64,000 nucleotides of DNA from Phaffia rhodozyma. Taxonomy: Eukaryota > Basidiomycota > Tremellomycetes > Cystofilobasidiales > Mrakiaceae. The position numbers were made by a program, and so were the translations under genes. The stretch spans positions 434,001 to 498,000 of the forward strand of contig JACGZH010000011.1 of the NCBI GenBank assembly GCA_014706385.1, given 5' to 3'. Shown here in pieces: positions 37,783-49,061 of this stretch. The notes under the pieces are model-generated. The model was not told the DNA's origin. It worked only from the letters and a program-made list of their open reading frames with translations, and ran no database searches. Every line of letters begins with the position of its first letter. Position 1 is the stretch's first letter.

Positions 37783-39996
37783 TTATTCCCATCCCGGTGT
37801 TGACTCCTCAGATCCCCATCCATTCTCTTCTCTCTTTCCTTTCTTGTCTCTCGAATCAAAGTCTATCAAACCGTCAGGCGGTTGCTCTGAAGAGGCGAGA
37901 TCATACGCATGATAATGGTTCCATTGGATTTCAAGATCGTACCCGGCTCGTTTGATCGAAAACTCTTGAAAATCGAAGAACCCATCAGAGTATGAGTAGA
38001 CGGAAGTAGATGTTGACGATGACAGAGGGGGAGAAGGAAGGGGAGGGGGCGGGGGAACATTACCCCATCCACCAAGCGCCTGTGGATGTACCAGTTGATC
38101 GGGACCACATCACGTCTTCAATGATAAGATTTGAGAAAGGAAGAAAAGAACAGGAAGAGCAAAGCATAGATTGAAACAAACCTGAACCAAGACTCTCTTT
38201 GATCCACCACATAGGACTCCCAACTCTGGCCACAATTCACTCACGAGAATAACTGTTCTACCCCAACATGACATCAGATCTCTAACGGTTTCTCGAATAT
38301 CTTCAAAGTCAATCCCCAGCCCGATGAGAGATGTGGCTCGAATAAGGGTGGATCTGAGGAGTCGATGATTTTCTTTGTTACAACTGGGTGTTATTGGACG
38401 CGCGCTTGAGGAAGAAGACGATGGTGGGCTCTGGTGTTGAGGAGAAGTGGGATCGAGTCGGAAGACACAACAATGGACAGCGTACGTAGCTGATTCAGAT
38501 GGAGGCGGAAGAGGAGATGTAGGTGAACCGATAGCGCTTTTCTCCAATATATATCCGTATTCGTGGGCTAGGGACGTAGCCCAGGACGAGAATTCTTCCG
38601 GTGTCCATTCGAACTGAGCGACAAGAGAAGAGAAAAGTCTTACAGCAAACTCAATGACGGAGGATGGCTTGAGACAGATAAGTATTGTCTTACCTGATGA
38701 TCATCATGTCTGGCACATAGATTACAGTGAAGGTGATAAATACACAAATCTCTTATAGCGCTGACACCAGTCAAACTTGCCTGAAAATCCTGTCTGTCCT
38801 TCCTGTCGGATCTGGATATCCTCTCTTGTTCTCTCCGTCCCGGTTGAAGCGAACGTTGAAGCTAAAATCTGAACTTTCCATTTCGTCGGCTCAGTCAAAG
38901 AAAATCATCAAACAAGCTATGCTCTAACTTACTAGGAGTGGTGATTAATAACAGACGGGGTTTATACTTTCCAAGGAGCACAGGACCGAGTGCGCTCAAC
39001 ATCGGTTGTGGAAGGTGCTCTACAACTTCTGACGCGACAATGGCTTCATATCCTTCTAGTTCTGGATCGAACTTCACAGGAAGAAGCAACAACATGAATA
39101 AGAATGCTTATCAGATCAGTAAGAGTTCCTCTAACCAAAGATGGGACTTACAACGGTAAGATCTCCCAGGAAAAACTTTATCTCTAGATCTGTCCATCTT
39201 TTGCGAATTGGGCTGTCTGATGAATCATCAATCAGAGGAAAGATCCGCTCTGAAGCTCTATTCAGCTCCTGTTCGCTTATGTCCAAACCTGCGATTTTCT
39301 TATAACCAGAAATTGAAATGATCGGTCATTTGGTCGCCGCAGGGAAAGATCTATAATTGTTGTTTCCCTGGCATTATATGTCTATAACGGAAGATAGATA
39401 CTAACTTTAAGATGTAAACTCGGGGGTTCTGGCTCATCTTCTTCGGATGAACATGTGTCTTCCCGAATGCAAGGCTCTGGAATTGTAGGAGCTGGGAAAG
39501 AGAGCTGGAGTCAAACGTCATGATATCAATAAGTTCTTTCTTCTATAAAATACAACAACACTGGAAGGACAGATACTGATAGTCACTAACAGCTTGAAGC
39601 AAGTTACCTATCCAACCACATCGTCCAAACCAGCAAAAAAGGATCAACAAGTCAATCTGCAACTGGATTTCGTTGATGAGATTGGAAGCAGAATACCAGA
39701 ATATGTACCTTCGCCACAACCTATGTCCAACACTGAAGTCACACTCTCTTTCCTCAGCTTCTCCAAAATCCATCGCTATGAGAAAATATCAAGACATGAC
39801 CCAGATGACGAGATCAAATTTAGCAATCAATTTTCATCTGAAAAGACTTTTTGTTGATATGCCAGCATTCTTGATCAACCAGCCGGACATTCAGACAAGA
39901 AAATTCATATAGCAAGAGAATTCTTACTTGTCGTACGAGGATCAACGGAGGGTTGAAAACGATATCGTCGCCTTCCTTTCCGTGAACCCAAGTCAT
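37783..39996 (-). CDS. HEN1: Small-RNA 2'-O-methyltransferase HEN1
   Basis: HEN1 family enzyme, which adds a 2'-O-methyl group to the 3' end of small RNAs. Motifs in order: DDIVFNPPLILVRQ then RWILEKLRKESVTSVLDIGC with GEG (SAM motif I), VAGLDISEQELNRA (motif II), ASEVVEHLP with the ExxEH metal ligands, LLLITTPN, NVRFN, GYPDPTGRTDR and RHDDHQFEWTPEEF with the fourth ligand His. These are joined across several introns, including CAG|GTAAGA before FEWT. The C-terminal part reads ALGGWGNV, a Pro-rich linker, then GYDLEIQWNHYHAYD and a stop at 37783. There are no dsRNA-binding or La domains, so it is the short animal/fungal form. The 5' end is uncertain: the frame is open upstream of the ATG at 39996 to about 40056 (DIWFSPPLKLSR), so an upstream exon is likely. 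Confidence 0.9.
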
Positions 39997-40477
39997 GAGA
40001 GAGGTCCGGGATAATTTCAAAGGTGGCGGTGAGAACCAAATATCCTGATCTCTTCATTTTCTATTCAAATGATATCGAAGACGATTGTCATTTCAACCTA
40101 GTTTCATACACAGAAATGATGTTTCTTCATCAATGATTTGATAATTATCAGAAAGAGCAGTCATCATCATAATTATATAAACAACAAGAAGCAACTAAAG
40201 TAAGCATAACGAAGAGAAGGCAGAGAAGCAAGCGTGTTTTAAGCAAAAATTGAGCAGAAAGCAGTATGAAATAGGAAGCAAAGAAGACCATCCACAAGCT
40301 GAAGAAAAGACCACCAGCTGTTCTTGAGAGATTGAGAAGCAACTATCAAGATAGTTAGGAAAGAAAGCAGCACAGGTAAATCAAATCAAGCAAAAAAAGA
40401 AGAAAGAAGAAAGGGAAACTTGGAGGCGAAGCGATAATCGTTCACGATCTACGAGAATGGAGAAGTCAATTAGGCTT
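39997..40477. other. Spacer HEN1 5' side / RasGEF 3' side
   Basis: About 480 bp between two minus-strand genes. It probably contains the true HEN1 start and leader (about 40000-40130) and the RasGEF 3' region. An A-rich plus-strand stretch lies at 40160-40420. No further gene was seen. Confidence 0.5.
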
Positions 40478-43400
40478 TTAGAGGAAGCCGCTCTCTTGGA
40501 AGAGTCTGCATAAATTCGAAGTAGGAAAATGCCGAATAAATAGGTATTTTTGTTTTATGGAAACAAATTCAGACCAGTCCTAAGCTCACCGAGTAAGTCG
40601 TTCCATCTCCTGCTCTCTAGGCTCTAGAGCTTTACTACGCTCGTAAAGTTGCTGATCAGATCTGACATGATGATCCGCCGCTAGGTGTTCATGAAGATAA
40701 GCCTGGATTGGGGGTGCCAATGCAAAACTGTGTTTCAAGAAAGAGGACAATCTCAGGTCAGTCAAAAACAACTCAAGAAAAATGGACGCGGCAATTAAAT
40801 ATTCATTGCCAAACTTACTTGTATCTTCCAAGCTGAAAGGATTGAATTTCCTTCATTATGCAAGCGGTCATTGTTCGTTTGCTAAAGTTGATCAGCTTTT
40901 TGTTTCCCGGTAGGAAATTTTGATTGCCATCCTCGATGAATGTTAGGTAGGTGAGATAAACGCCTTGTATCAATAACATATAAACGCAATGTCAATGTCG
41001 TCACTAAGAATAAAACGTATATAATCCTACTTCTGAGAACAAGAAGAACACACCAAGGAAAGGGACAGCAGGTCCGTTGGATTTTGCTAGTCGTTCTTTG
41101 TAGGCCCCGAAGTTTCGCTCTGAGTCCACTAGTTTGATCAAGGCGTCCCTCGTAGCAATGGTCTTGGAGCTAAGAAGCTCGATAGTTCGCTTCAGACGAG
41201 AGATCGGAGATGATACCAGACCGGCGATAATAGAAGCCATACAACTGAAGTTGTTGATTGACAAGCAACACTTCGAAGTATCCAATAAACAAAGGGAAAA
41301 ACACACAGATACCCACGGGAGAAGATTGAATGCATGAACAGAGGTCAAAAACGTCTGTCTAGTTATAACAAAACAAAAGATTTAAAAAAAACTAGCGAAG
41401 CTTACGTTTGCGATTTGGATGAAAGCTTTCATGATCTGGGCCCGGTACTTGGGTAGATATTCAGACAGGAGTGACACCTGGACCCATTTCGATACCTAAG
41501 GAGGGATGTTGAAACCCATAAGCAAGTGTAATCGAGCAGACGCAGCAGACAGAGTTCCTTCAAGCTAAAGCTATGCTCAGGACATCAGAAGAACTCACAT
41601 TATTGCTAAATCGAATGCAGGCTTTAACATTGGGAGCTTTTTTGGAATCCGACATATCCGACCAAGCTTTCATGAGAAGCTCCACTGGTCGGATTTTACC
41701 AAACAGCTGAGCATCCAAGATAGTGAGCTGTCTAGCCACCTCAAGCGGATCCATGTCTGTCACCCTGATGATCTTGTGTTTCGGTAAGATTGGAGCCGGA
41801 GTCGAATCATTCTTCACCACAGTTGCCTTTCGTGAATTGAGTCCGCCATAAGCATTATCGATTCTCTATACAATCCAGGAAACAAGACGGAAAGATAAGC
41901 TGTCCTTTCCCTCTAGACAGGCGAGAATTCTCTGAAGAACTAAGAGAAAAAACTAACTCTGTTCTGAAGAATGCGAACCAGACCCCCGGATTCTCGCACT
42001 TTGACAGTATCCGGGAGACCATCTACGAAAGCTTCGATCATCCTTATCGTTGCGTGTTCGTCCGCGTCTATAAAGCTCTCGGTAACCCAGCATTTCAAAA
42101 CATTGATGACCCTTTGTAAAAGTGTAAGAGAATAAAGACACCGTCAGCCATTGATGCCTAGTTCCTACCTTACAAAAACTTGCGAACAGGAACAGGACCA
42201 AAGACTCACTTGAGCCATATGAGCCGCTGCTTCTCATTTCTCCAACGCCCAAGTTCTTCAACCGTTAAACTATCTGGAGGTGAGATATAGAATCGAGCAG
42301 CTAGTTTCTCCATAAGTGTTGAGGGGCTGGTGAACGATTTGTAGGTCATAAGGAAAGTTTCTCGATATTCATGGCCTGAAAAGTTTAGACAAGAGATAGA
42401 GCGATCCCAATGGACACGGCTGTTAGAACAGGCTTGCCATTTGTTCGTCAGAACAAAGGATGGAGGAACGAAACAACTTACTGTGCTTATCTCCTAGGTG
42501 AGACGTCAACTTGACGATCAATGCATCTAAGGTAGCCCCTTTCACTAAATCCTTGTCACCATCACCGAGGACTACATCCTCAGGATCCCAGTCGCAACCT
42601 AGGTACCAAGGTGTATCTTCCTGTCCCGACTCGGCCGGAGAAAGCGCTATAGCAATCCTTTTCGTTCTTGGAACGCTAAAATGAATATCGCTATTGGCTG
42701 CAGATGAGTCGAAAGATGATTAAGCCAGCAGAATCAGCATCAGTATCAGACGACAAGTTCCAGCCGCATTATATCGTATCATCTTCTCTACAAGATGTTA
42801 ACCTACAAGTATCGCTGCTATTCTGTCGCAATCTCGACGGATCGAACTGTTCTGATTTACTTATCAGCCAACTCTCCCTCCCGTCTGTATCTTCCAAAGG
42901 AGTCGATGGTGTAGATGGTACTGATGGTACTGACGAAACGAAAGAAAGTGCACTGATCGATCCTGTCCTTGCTCGTCCACTCAGCGAGAGTGAGCTTGCT
43001 GAAGTCGGGATCGAAACCACTACGTCTCTATCTTCGTCGGTGTCGTTGAGCCGATCACCTTTTCTTCCAAATCCTAGCGCAGCGACTGGTGTTGATTGAG
43101 CTCGATTATCATCTTCAGAATCAACACTGACAGCCTTAGAATCGTTCCTCGGCGTAGGGTTGAGAGCAGCTTCGCCCAACTGAGATAAGGATGAGCTTCG
43201 AGAGAGGCTGGATGATCCGCCCACCTGACTTTGATTACCACTGGATAAAATCCTAGACGTACGGCTTCTCTGCTGATTGCCGATCCGGCCGGCGATCCCA
43301 CCTTTTACGGCCTGAACTTGAAAGAATGCGACCTCGCAGAGAGACTGGAAAGCGTTCAAGGACAGATTGGCCAATTGCTGGAGGACAGACAGATGGCTTG

Positions 43401-45528
43401 AAAGCTCGGCGATGGGAAGCGCTCCGAAGTAAGCGAGCGCTTGGCCATAAGCATTTGTAAGAGAATTGGTCGAGCGCTCGAACTGAAGCAGGTGGATATT
43501 GGCATCTTGGACAAGCGCTCCATAGGCACTATCCTTCACTCCAGGTGTAGCCGGGTCTTCTCCATCGAGATCGATCGCATTTGCTATATCAAAGCTTCGA
43601 ACGTGCCGTAGAACTATGTTGACACGCGTCAAGACATCCATGACTATCTCTTGGCCATCCTTCAACGAGACGGAAAGAGGAGACATCTCCACTAGTCTGC
43701 CGAAAGCCTGCTGGCACGCCTGCTGAACCTGGTGAGTTACTGGATCGGTAGCTTCGGTTGCGAAAGGTCTAAGAGTTCCGCTCGATCTAGCGTCAGATAA
43801 GAACCCGTTTTGGCCGCCTGGTAGACGATCCAATCCGACAGATTCTACCCAAGCATTACCACGGCGAATGTTCGCCTCGTAGTCATCGGTCTTTTCAAGC
43901 ATGTTCCTTGTAAGCTCTGCCTGTAATCCAAACGCAACCACCAACCTCTCCACGTCTTCCGCATCAGTCTTTACTTTCGAGCTAGATATTTGATCTGCTA
44001 AAGAGGTTACGCCAACGCACTCCAGGATGCGAAGGTACGTTTGAGTTGAGAGAAGCAGTCGGGAGAAGGCATATTGGACTTTGAGATAAGATCTTTGAAT
44101 GGCCTCGGTGTTCTTGGATAGGTCGGTGGAGGACGAGGACGTTGAGCTCGAAGACCCCACGGAAAACACTCCTGAAATATATACTAGGTCACGAATGGCA
44201 GTGGTGATCAAGTTCAGTTGGAAACCGACCGCACTGTGAGCTTCCTTGACAGCACTTCCTGCATGGCCAATTCTGTCTGCGAAGAGCATGCTCTCGCTAA
44301 AACTATCGATCGAGTCTTTAAAAGATTTGATGGTGTCTCGGATCTTTAGAGCCACGTCAGAGATGGCCTGAGCTCGGGAAGATTTAGACGATCCCGAGCT
44401 AGCCTTCCTGCGCAGAACAAAGCTTTCACGCGTGAATCTTTTCCCAAGAGAATCCCACCTTGAAAGGTTTCCGGAACTGGTGGTTCTAGGTATGACATTC
44501 TTAGAAGAATAGGGAGACGGCCCGAGGGAAATCGAGGATGGGAAAACTCCAGGATCTGAGAGGACAGGAGATGACTCGATCGAGAGAACAGGACTGGGGA
44601 GCAAAGTATCCTCTAAGCGGTCTGTCGTAGAAAGAGAAGTACCGAGTGGAGCATTAAAATTGAAGGCACGGTAACTACTTTGCTTTGGCGATTCAGAGAA
44701 TTGACGGGCCTTGGGTTGTGCAGGACTGAAAGGAGATGAACCCGCTGAAGAGCCAGAAGATCGATGACGGCCATTTACGGTGGATGTCACCAAGTGGTCA
44801 TCGCCTTCAGCATCGCCTGCGTCTACGTCCGAAGAAGGGTCGGCCGAAGGAAGGTCTTGTCGTGTTGCGAAAGTTTTAGTATTGAAGTAATACACCTGAG
44901 AAGCCACAGATCATAAATTGATATGATGTCAGCAAAACAGATAACATTGTTGATAAAGAGCACCAAACAATGTAAGCTTACTTGACCTCCTGAAGATATC
45001 TGTTGAAGATGTGTTTTTCCAAAAATCAGCTCTGAGCGCACGATCAACTTAGACAGGAGTACCCAGAGCGAGGGACTTACTCTCGGAACCCAGAGATCAT
45101 TCACATCATCTGCTTCATGTTTGTCCTGCCGTTCTCGTTCCGCGTCTCTCGACTCTACTTTCCGAACGGATAAGTCCGAAAGCTCTTGTCTAGAGGCGAC
45201 AAGACCCGCCCGCTCCACTCGCAGAATTTCTCTATTGGTTTCTTCATCGGTAAGCGCCATCACGTAATTGGAAGGCAGCCAGCTAAAAGAAGGGTGTAAG
45301 ATAGAAGGGAATTTGATAAACGAATTGATATATCAGATGATGAAAGTCTCCAGATAGAAAAACATACCCTCTCTGACCATCACAAACCCCGTCCCACCAT
45401 CCCGACTCTGATTTGGTATATATTTGAATGATATCACCTTCGTGAAAACTCAAGCCGGAAGATCCTGATGACTTGAAGTCGAAGAGCGCCTTCACGAAGG
45501 TGTGTTCATCCATAAACTCATTAGACAT
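40478..45528 (-). CDS. CDC25: Ras guanine-nucleotide exchange factor, Cdc25 type with N-terminal SH3
   Basis: RasGEF of roughly 1,290 aa that loads Ras with GTP. Exons include 45368-45528, 45081-45282, an 18-nt exon 44982-44999, the large 42806-44895, 42482-42697, 42210-42375, then about six more ending with 40590 (AC TCG|GTGAGC) and 40478-40505. The SH3 domain is at residues 10-70: VKALFDFKSS, WWDGVCDGQRG, WLPSNYV. A WW-like stretch ISSGGQVYYFNTKTFATRQD follows. The big exon is Ser-rich and mainly helical. REM domain: HEYRETFLMTYKSFTSPSTL. Catalytic domain: DPLEVARQLTILDAQLFGKI, ISRLKRTIELLSSKTIATRD, GPAVPFLGVYLTYLTFIEDG and SFQLGRYKFALAPP. Splicing of the last intron gives the C-terminus RLTRLFQESGFL, typical of Cdc25 proteins; the in-frame TGA at 40586 is thus part of a donor. 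Confidence 0.93.
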
Positions 45529-46248
45529 TGGCGGATAATTGTACTTTATGATATCCGAGAATGAGTGGTAGAGTTGGATCAATGATGTTCATCGCGGCCA
45601 TTCAGTATTAGTCCGTATGTTTTTTTATTACGACAAGGGCAATTTGAGAGAGGGATTGTAAGCAGTTTGATCCGATGATTGTAAGATGAGGATAGAACCG
45701 GGACGAGTGTCAGAAAACTTTTGAGGGGTTAACTGAAGATACTAAGGACAGACCTGGTTGAGATAACCTCCAGAACTTCAGATGTATGGACGCTATCGAC
45801 ACCTTACTAGGGTAGGGATTCCGATGTAAAAGCTGGCCTACATAGTCAAGATCGGTTAAGCCGAAGGACAAAGGGAGGGGTGAGTGGATCGCCGGCATGA
45901 GCGTGTGCATGGGAATGGTGTAACAAAGAGAATTCACTCGCCTGCCAAATGCTCTCTTCTGTCTCCGGCCGATTTTTTCAACCAGACAAGGAAATAGAGC
46001 AAGATCCTTTACTTGTCCAACTTGTGTCCGTCCTACGCCGAGGAGAGGGAGGAAGAGGAAGAGACCTCGATGAGACGTAAACGGAGTCGTTGGTCGACGT
46101 TGAGAGGAGAGCAGTTGATCAAGAGACAAAAGACGCCACGTGCAGTCAGGCGGATTAATCATCCCCGGATCATCCCAGCAACCATCGTCCGAGTAGCTAG
46201 TCTATCTGCACATTCTCGTATCTTCGTCCCTATACGATTCCTTCCACT
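45529..46248. promoter_or_regulatory. Divergent promoter region RasGEF / DNAJC8
   Basis: About 720 bp between divergent starts. Open frames on both strands (for example 45710-46162 minus) show no recognisable domain. A non-coding upstream exon for either gene is possible but not visible. Confidence 0.45.
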
Positions 46249-47704
46249 ATGTCTACGAACGATAGAGAGATAGCAGTGGAGGCGAGCAACTTTATCAAAG
46301 AACTCGAGGTCAGTCCGTTATAGGTCTATTTATGAGTGATGAGTTTATGTTACTGATCCTTCTGTTCAAATTCGAATACCAATCCGATGTCTTGTTTCGC
46401 TTTTTTAGGTGGAACGAGTGATGAAGTCCTTCAAGCTCAAGTAGATATGATCTGTGTCAAACTCCGTCAACATTGTTCCGGACTGATCCTTTTTCATGCC
46501 ACGGTCGGCTCTTCATCGTAGTCCGTTCGACGTGCTCGACCTACCTTTCAACGCAACGGAGAACGATGTTAAGAAACAATACAGGAAGAAGAGTCTTCTG
46601 ATCCATCCTGATAAGTTCAAGCATGAGCGAGGAGTCGAAGTACGTTAAAATTATGTTACGCTCTTCCATTCTGATCTGTCTGGCGGTGTACTAGAATCAT
46701 CTGGAGTGGACGATCAATTGATTTCCGAACTCTTTTGTGTCACATCGATTCCCAGGCCTTTGACTGGTTAAAGAAGGTCAGTATCATTTGAACATATCAT
46801 CATTATGCATCGCTCTGATCTCTGCGCTTCCTCATTCTGATTTCTAGGCCGAACAATCGTTGTCAAACAAAGAGCCTAGGGAGGATATCGATCGAATCGT
46901 GCTCTATGCTCGAAGAGGTCTCCTGGCTCAGTTCGAACCTCCTTTACCGCCTACTACTACGGACGAGTAGGTCTTGGTTCTTCTCCTTCCTGTTCTTCTT
47001 ATATACGTGTCGATTCAATTCAAGCATCTCACCGGATAAGAGTCAAGTCTGGAAACTCATGCCATGCATTACTTGCCTATTCCGTCTCGGTGGCGACTTC
47101 AGCGATCCGATGTTACCTACGGATTGGAGGTCTCAAATCCTTCAAGAAGTCCGCATGATCCTGATTGATGAAGAGGTTGCTCGAAGAAGGTGTGTCTCAG
47201 ACTCTCCCACTTGTTACCTTCTTTCAAAATTCACATATGATAAACCCCAAGTTCTGACACTTCTCTGCACTCTGCGCTCTTGCATGTTTTTAATCTTCTT
47301 CCACTTCTCTTCCATAAACAGAGCAATTAAAAACACTTTGGCAAACGAAGGTTTAGAAGCACAGAAAAAGGAAGAAGAGATTGCAAAGAGAAAACGAAAA
47401 ATCGAGGATGACAAGGCGTGGGAAGGTTCGTATTTTTCTTCCTTCTTCTGTGCTTTTCCGATGATGACCCGCTTTTGATTGTCCAACCTCAATTGTTCTG
47501 CTTTTCTGACGACGCGCATAGATAATCGAGACGCTCGTGTCCGTACATTTCTTTACTCACTTCCTTTCATCATTCCTCTCTGTTGTGATACATGAAGCTA
47601 ATGAAGAAAGGGGGAAATTTCTATAACAGGTTAACGACTGGCGCAAATTCTCAAAGAAACCTAGTAAGAAGAAATCAAAGAACGGGCTGGACGTCCTAGG
47701 TTAG
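46249..47704 (+). CDS. J-domain protein of the DNAJC8/Spf31 family
   Basis: DNAJC8/Spf31 proteins associate with the spliceosome and act as Hsp70 co-chaperones. Nine exons: 46249-46308, 46409-46440, 46522-46639, 46756-46776, 46848-46966, 47103-47189, 47322-47425, 47522-47538, 47630-47704; 210 aa. The J domain reads NPFDVLDLPFNATENDVKKQ, then [28 protein letters not shown] with the invariant HPD. It is followed by the family-specific SQILQEVRMILIDEEVARRR and a basic, charged helix, ending VNDWRKFSKKPSKKK. Exons as short as 17 and 21 nt are needed to keep this frame. The start ATG directly precedes the conserved N-terminal helix. Confidence 0.92.
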
Positions 47705-49061
47705 GTGAAGATAGACGTCTATCACCTCAGTCTTGTTCTCTCCCTTGTATATCCGCTCGCTTGTCCATTTGTTCATCCCGATTCCGGACTTGGGGCTATC
47801 TTATCGACAAACTCAAGATACTTAATCAATCAAACGTTCTCAGCTAGAGGTTTTTCTGGACATATGGATGGCAGGCCCTTTGAATCACTCATCTCGTAGA
47901 GTATATACATATGTGGTTTTTTTTCTTCTATTTTGATAACAGGACCAGAAGCCTTCCTTGGGTATGGCCGACACTATCATCTTTCTCAATACAAGCAGAC
48001 GATCACAAAGAGATAAACGAAAAGATGACAAGAGAGGAACGAATAGATAAAAAGGGGAAGGTAAATTAGAAAAAGACAATGGGTGAGAAGGATGGAGAAT
48101 GCAGAGGAAGGAAAAAGGGGTGAATTCGACAAGGTCAGAACAACCCTGACGAGTCTTCTTCTTCAAAGACGAAAAGAGGCCAAAAGAAGGGACCCCGTGA
48201 GCGCGATCATCTCCACAAGTCTTCAGATCAAGCCGGGTAAGAGCACGCGAACACAAGAGAACGTCCTGTTGTGTGTGCATCGATTCCGTGGAGATCGAAT
48301 CATCCGGTAGGTGCAATAACACGGATCGCCATAGCAGGTATGCCCAAATACGAGAAAGAAATATCAGTAAAAAAAACGGCTAATCTACTTCTCGATTTAT
48401 GGAAAAGTCAATAGACACCACTCACAGAAATCAAAACATGATGGACAAGCCGAGTCTGTAGTTGCTAGTCAAGGGGATCATGACGAGATTCTTTTTAGTA
48501 AGAGGAATAAGAAAGCAGAAGTATCATCTGGATGGTGAAATGGTGAAAGGGCGAGATATGAGAGAGGTCCAGATTGAGGCATAAGACGGTTGGAGGACTG
48601 AAATCATGGAAGCGAAGAGGGTTTTGTTCAGAAACAGAAGGATGAGACATCTGTTGATTGAGCAAGCAGGTGAGGCAGGCGAGACAAGCGCAGCAGGGAT
48701 AAGATGTGAGGTAAGAAAGCAGAGACAGGAGATGCAAGGAGGGTAAGAAAAACCGATCAGAAGACAGCCCAAGAGGTCAAGATGTAGAGAAAAGGTCAAG
48801 AAGCAGAGAAAGAAGAACGGGTCGCGTCAGAGTGCTCAAGAGAAAGTAGAGACCTACAAGCATAGAAGAATCACAAAGAGACGACGAGAGCACAAGAACA
48901 AGCGTTAGGAGAAGATGAGGGGATAGGACAAAGAGGAAGGTACGATGAGCCATAAGCGCCGTCTCTGAAGGTCGAAACCAAGATCAGCAGCCTGTGCCTC
49001 TGTCCCTGTTCATGAGTCCTACCCCTTGTCCTCATCCAACCGAGCACGTTTTTCATTGGTC
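47705..49061. other. Convergent spacer DNAJC8 / BBP
   Basis: About 1.36 kb between convergent genes, the longest gene-free stretch in the window. Purine-rich on the plus strand from about 48040 to 48930 (AGAAAG-type sequence). Open frames here are low-complexity with no recognisable motif. I see no tRNA or mobile element. Confidence 0.5.

Noticed and set aside
40586..40588. TGA as the RasGEF stop codon
   Set aside because: It is part of a GTGAGC donor; splicing to 40505 gives the typical Cdc25 ending LFQESGFL.
45710..46162. 150-codon minus-strand frame between RasGEF and DNAJC8
   Set aside because: No domain, and it lies in a divergent promoter region; likely a chance frame.
47885..48799. 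Minus-strand frames in the DNAJC8/BBP spacer
   Set aside because: Leu/Ser/Cys-rich low-complexity products of purine-rich DNA; no homology recognised.
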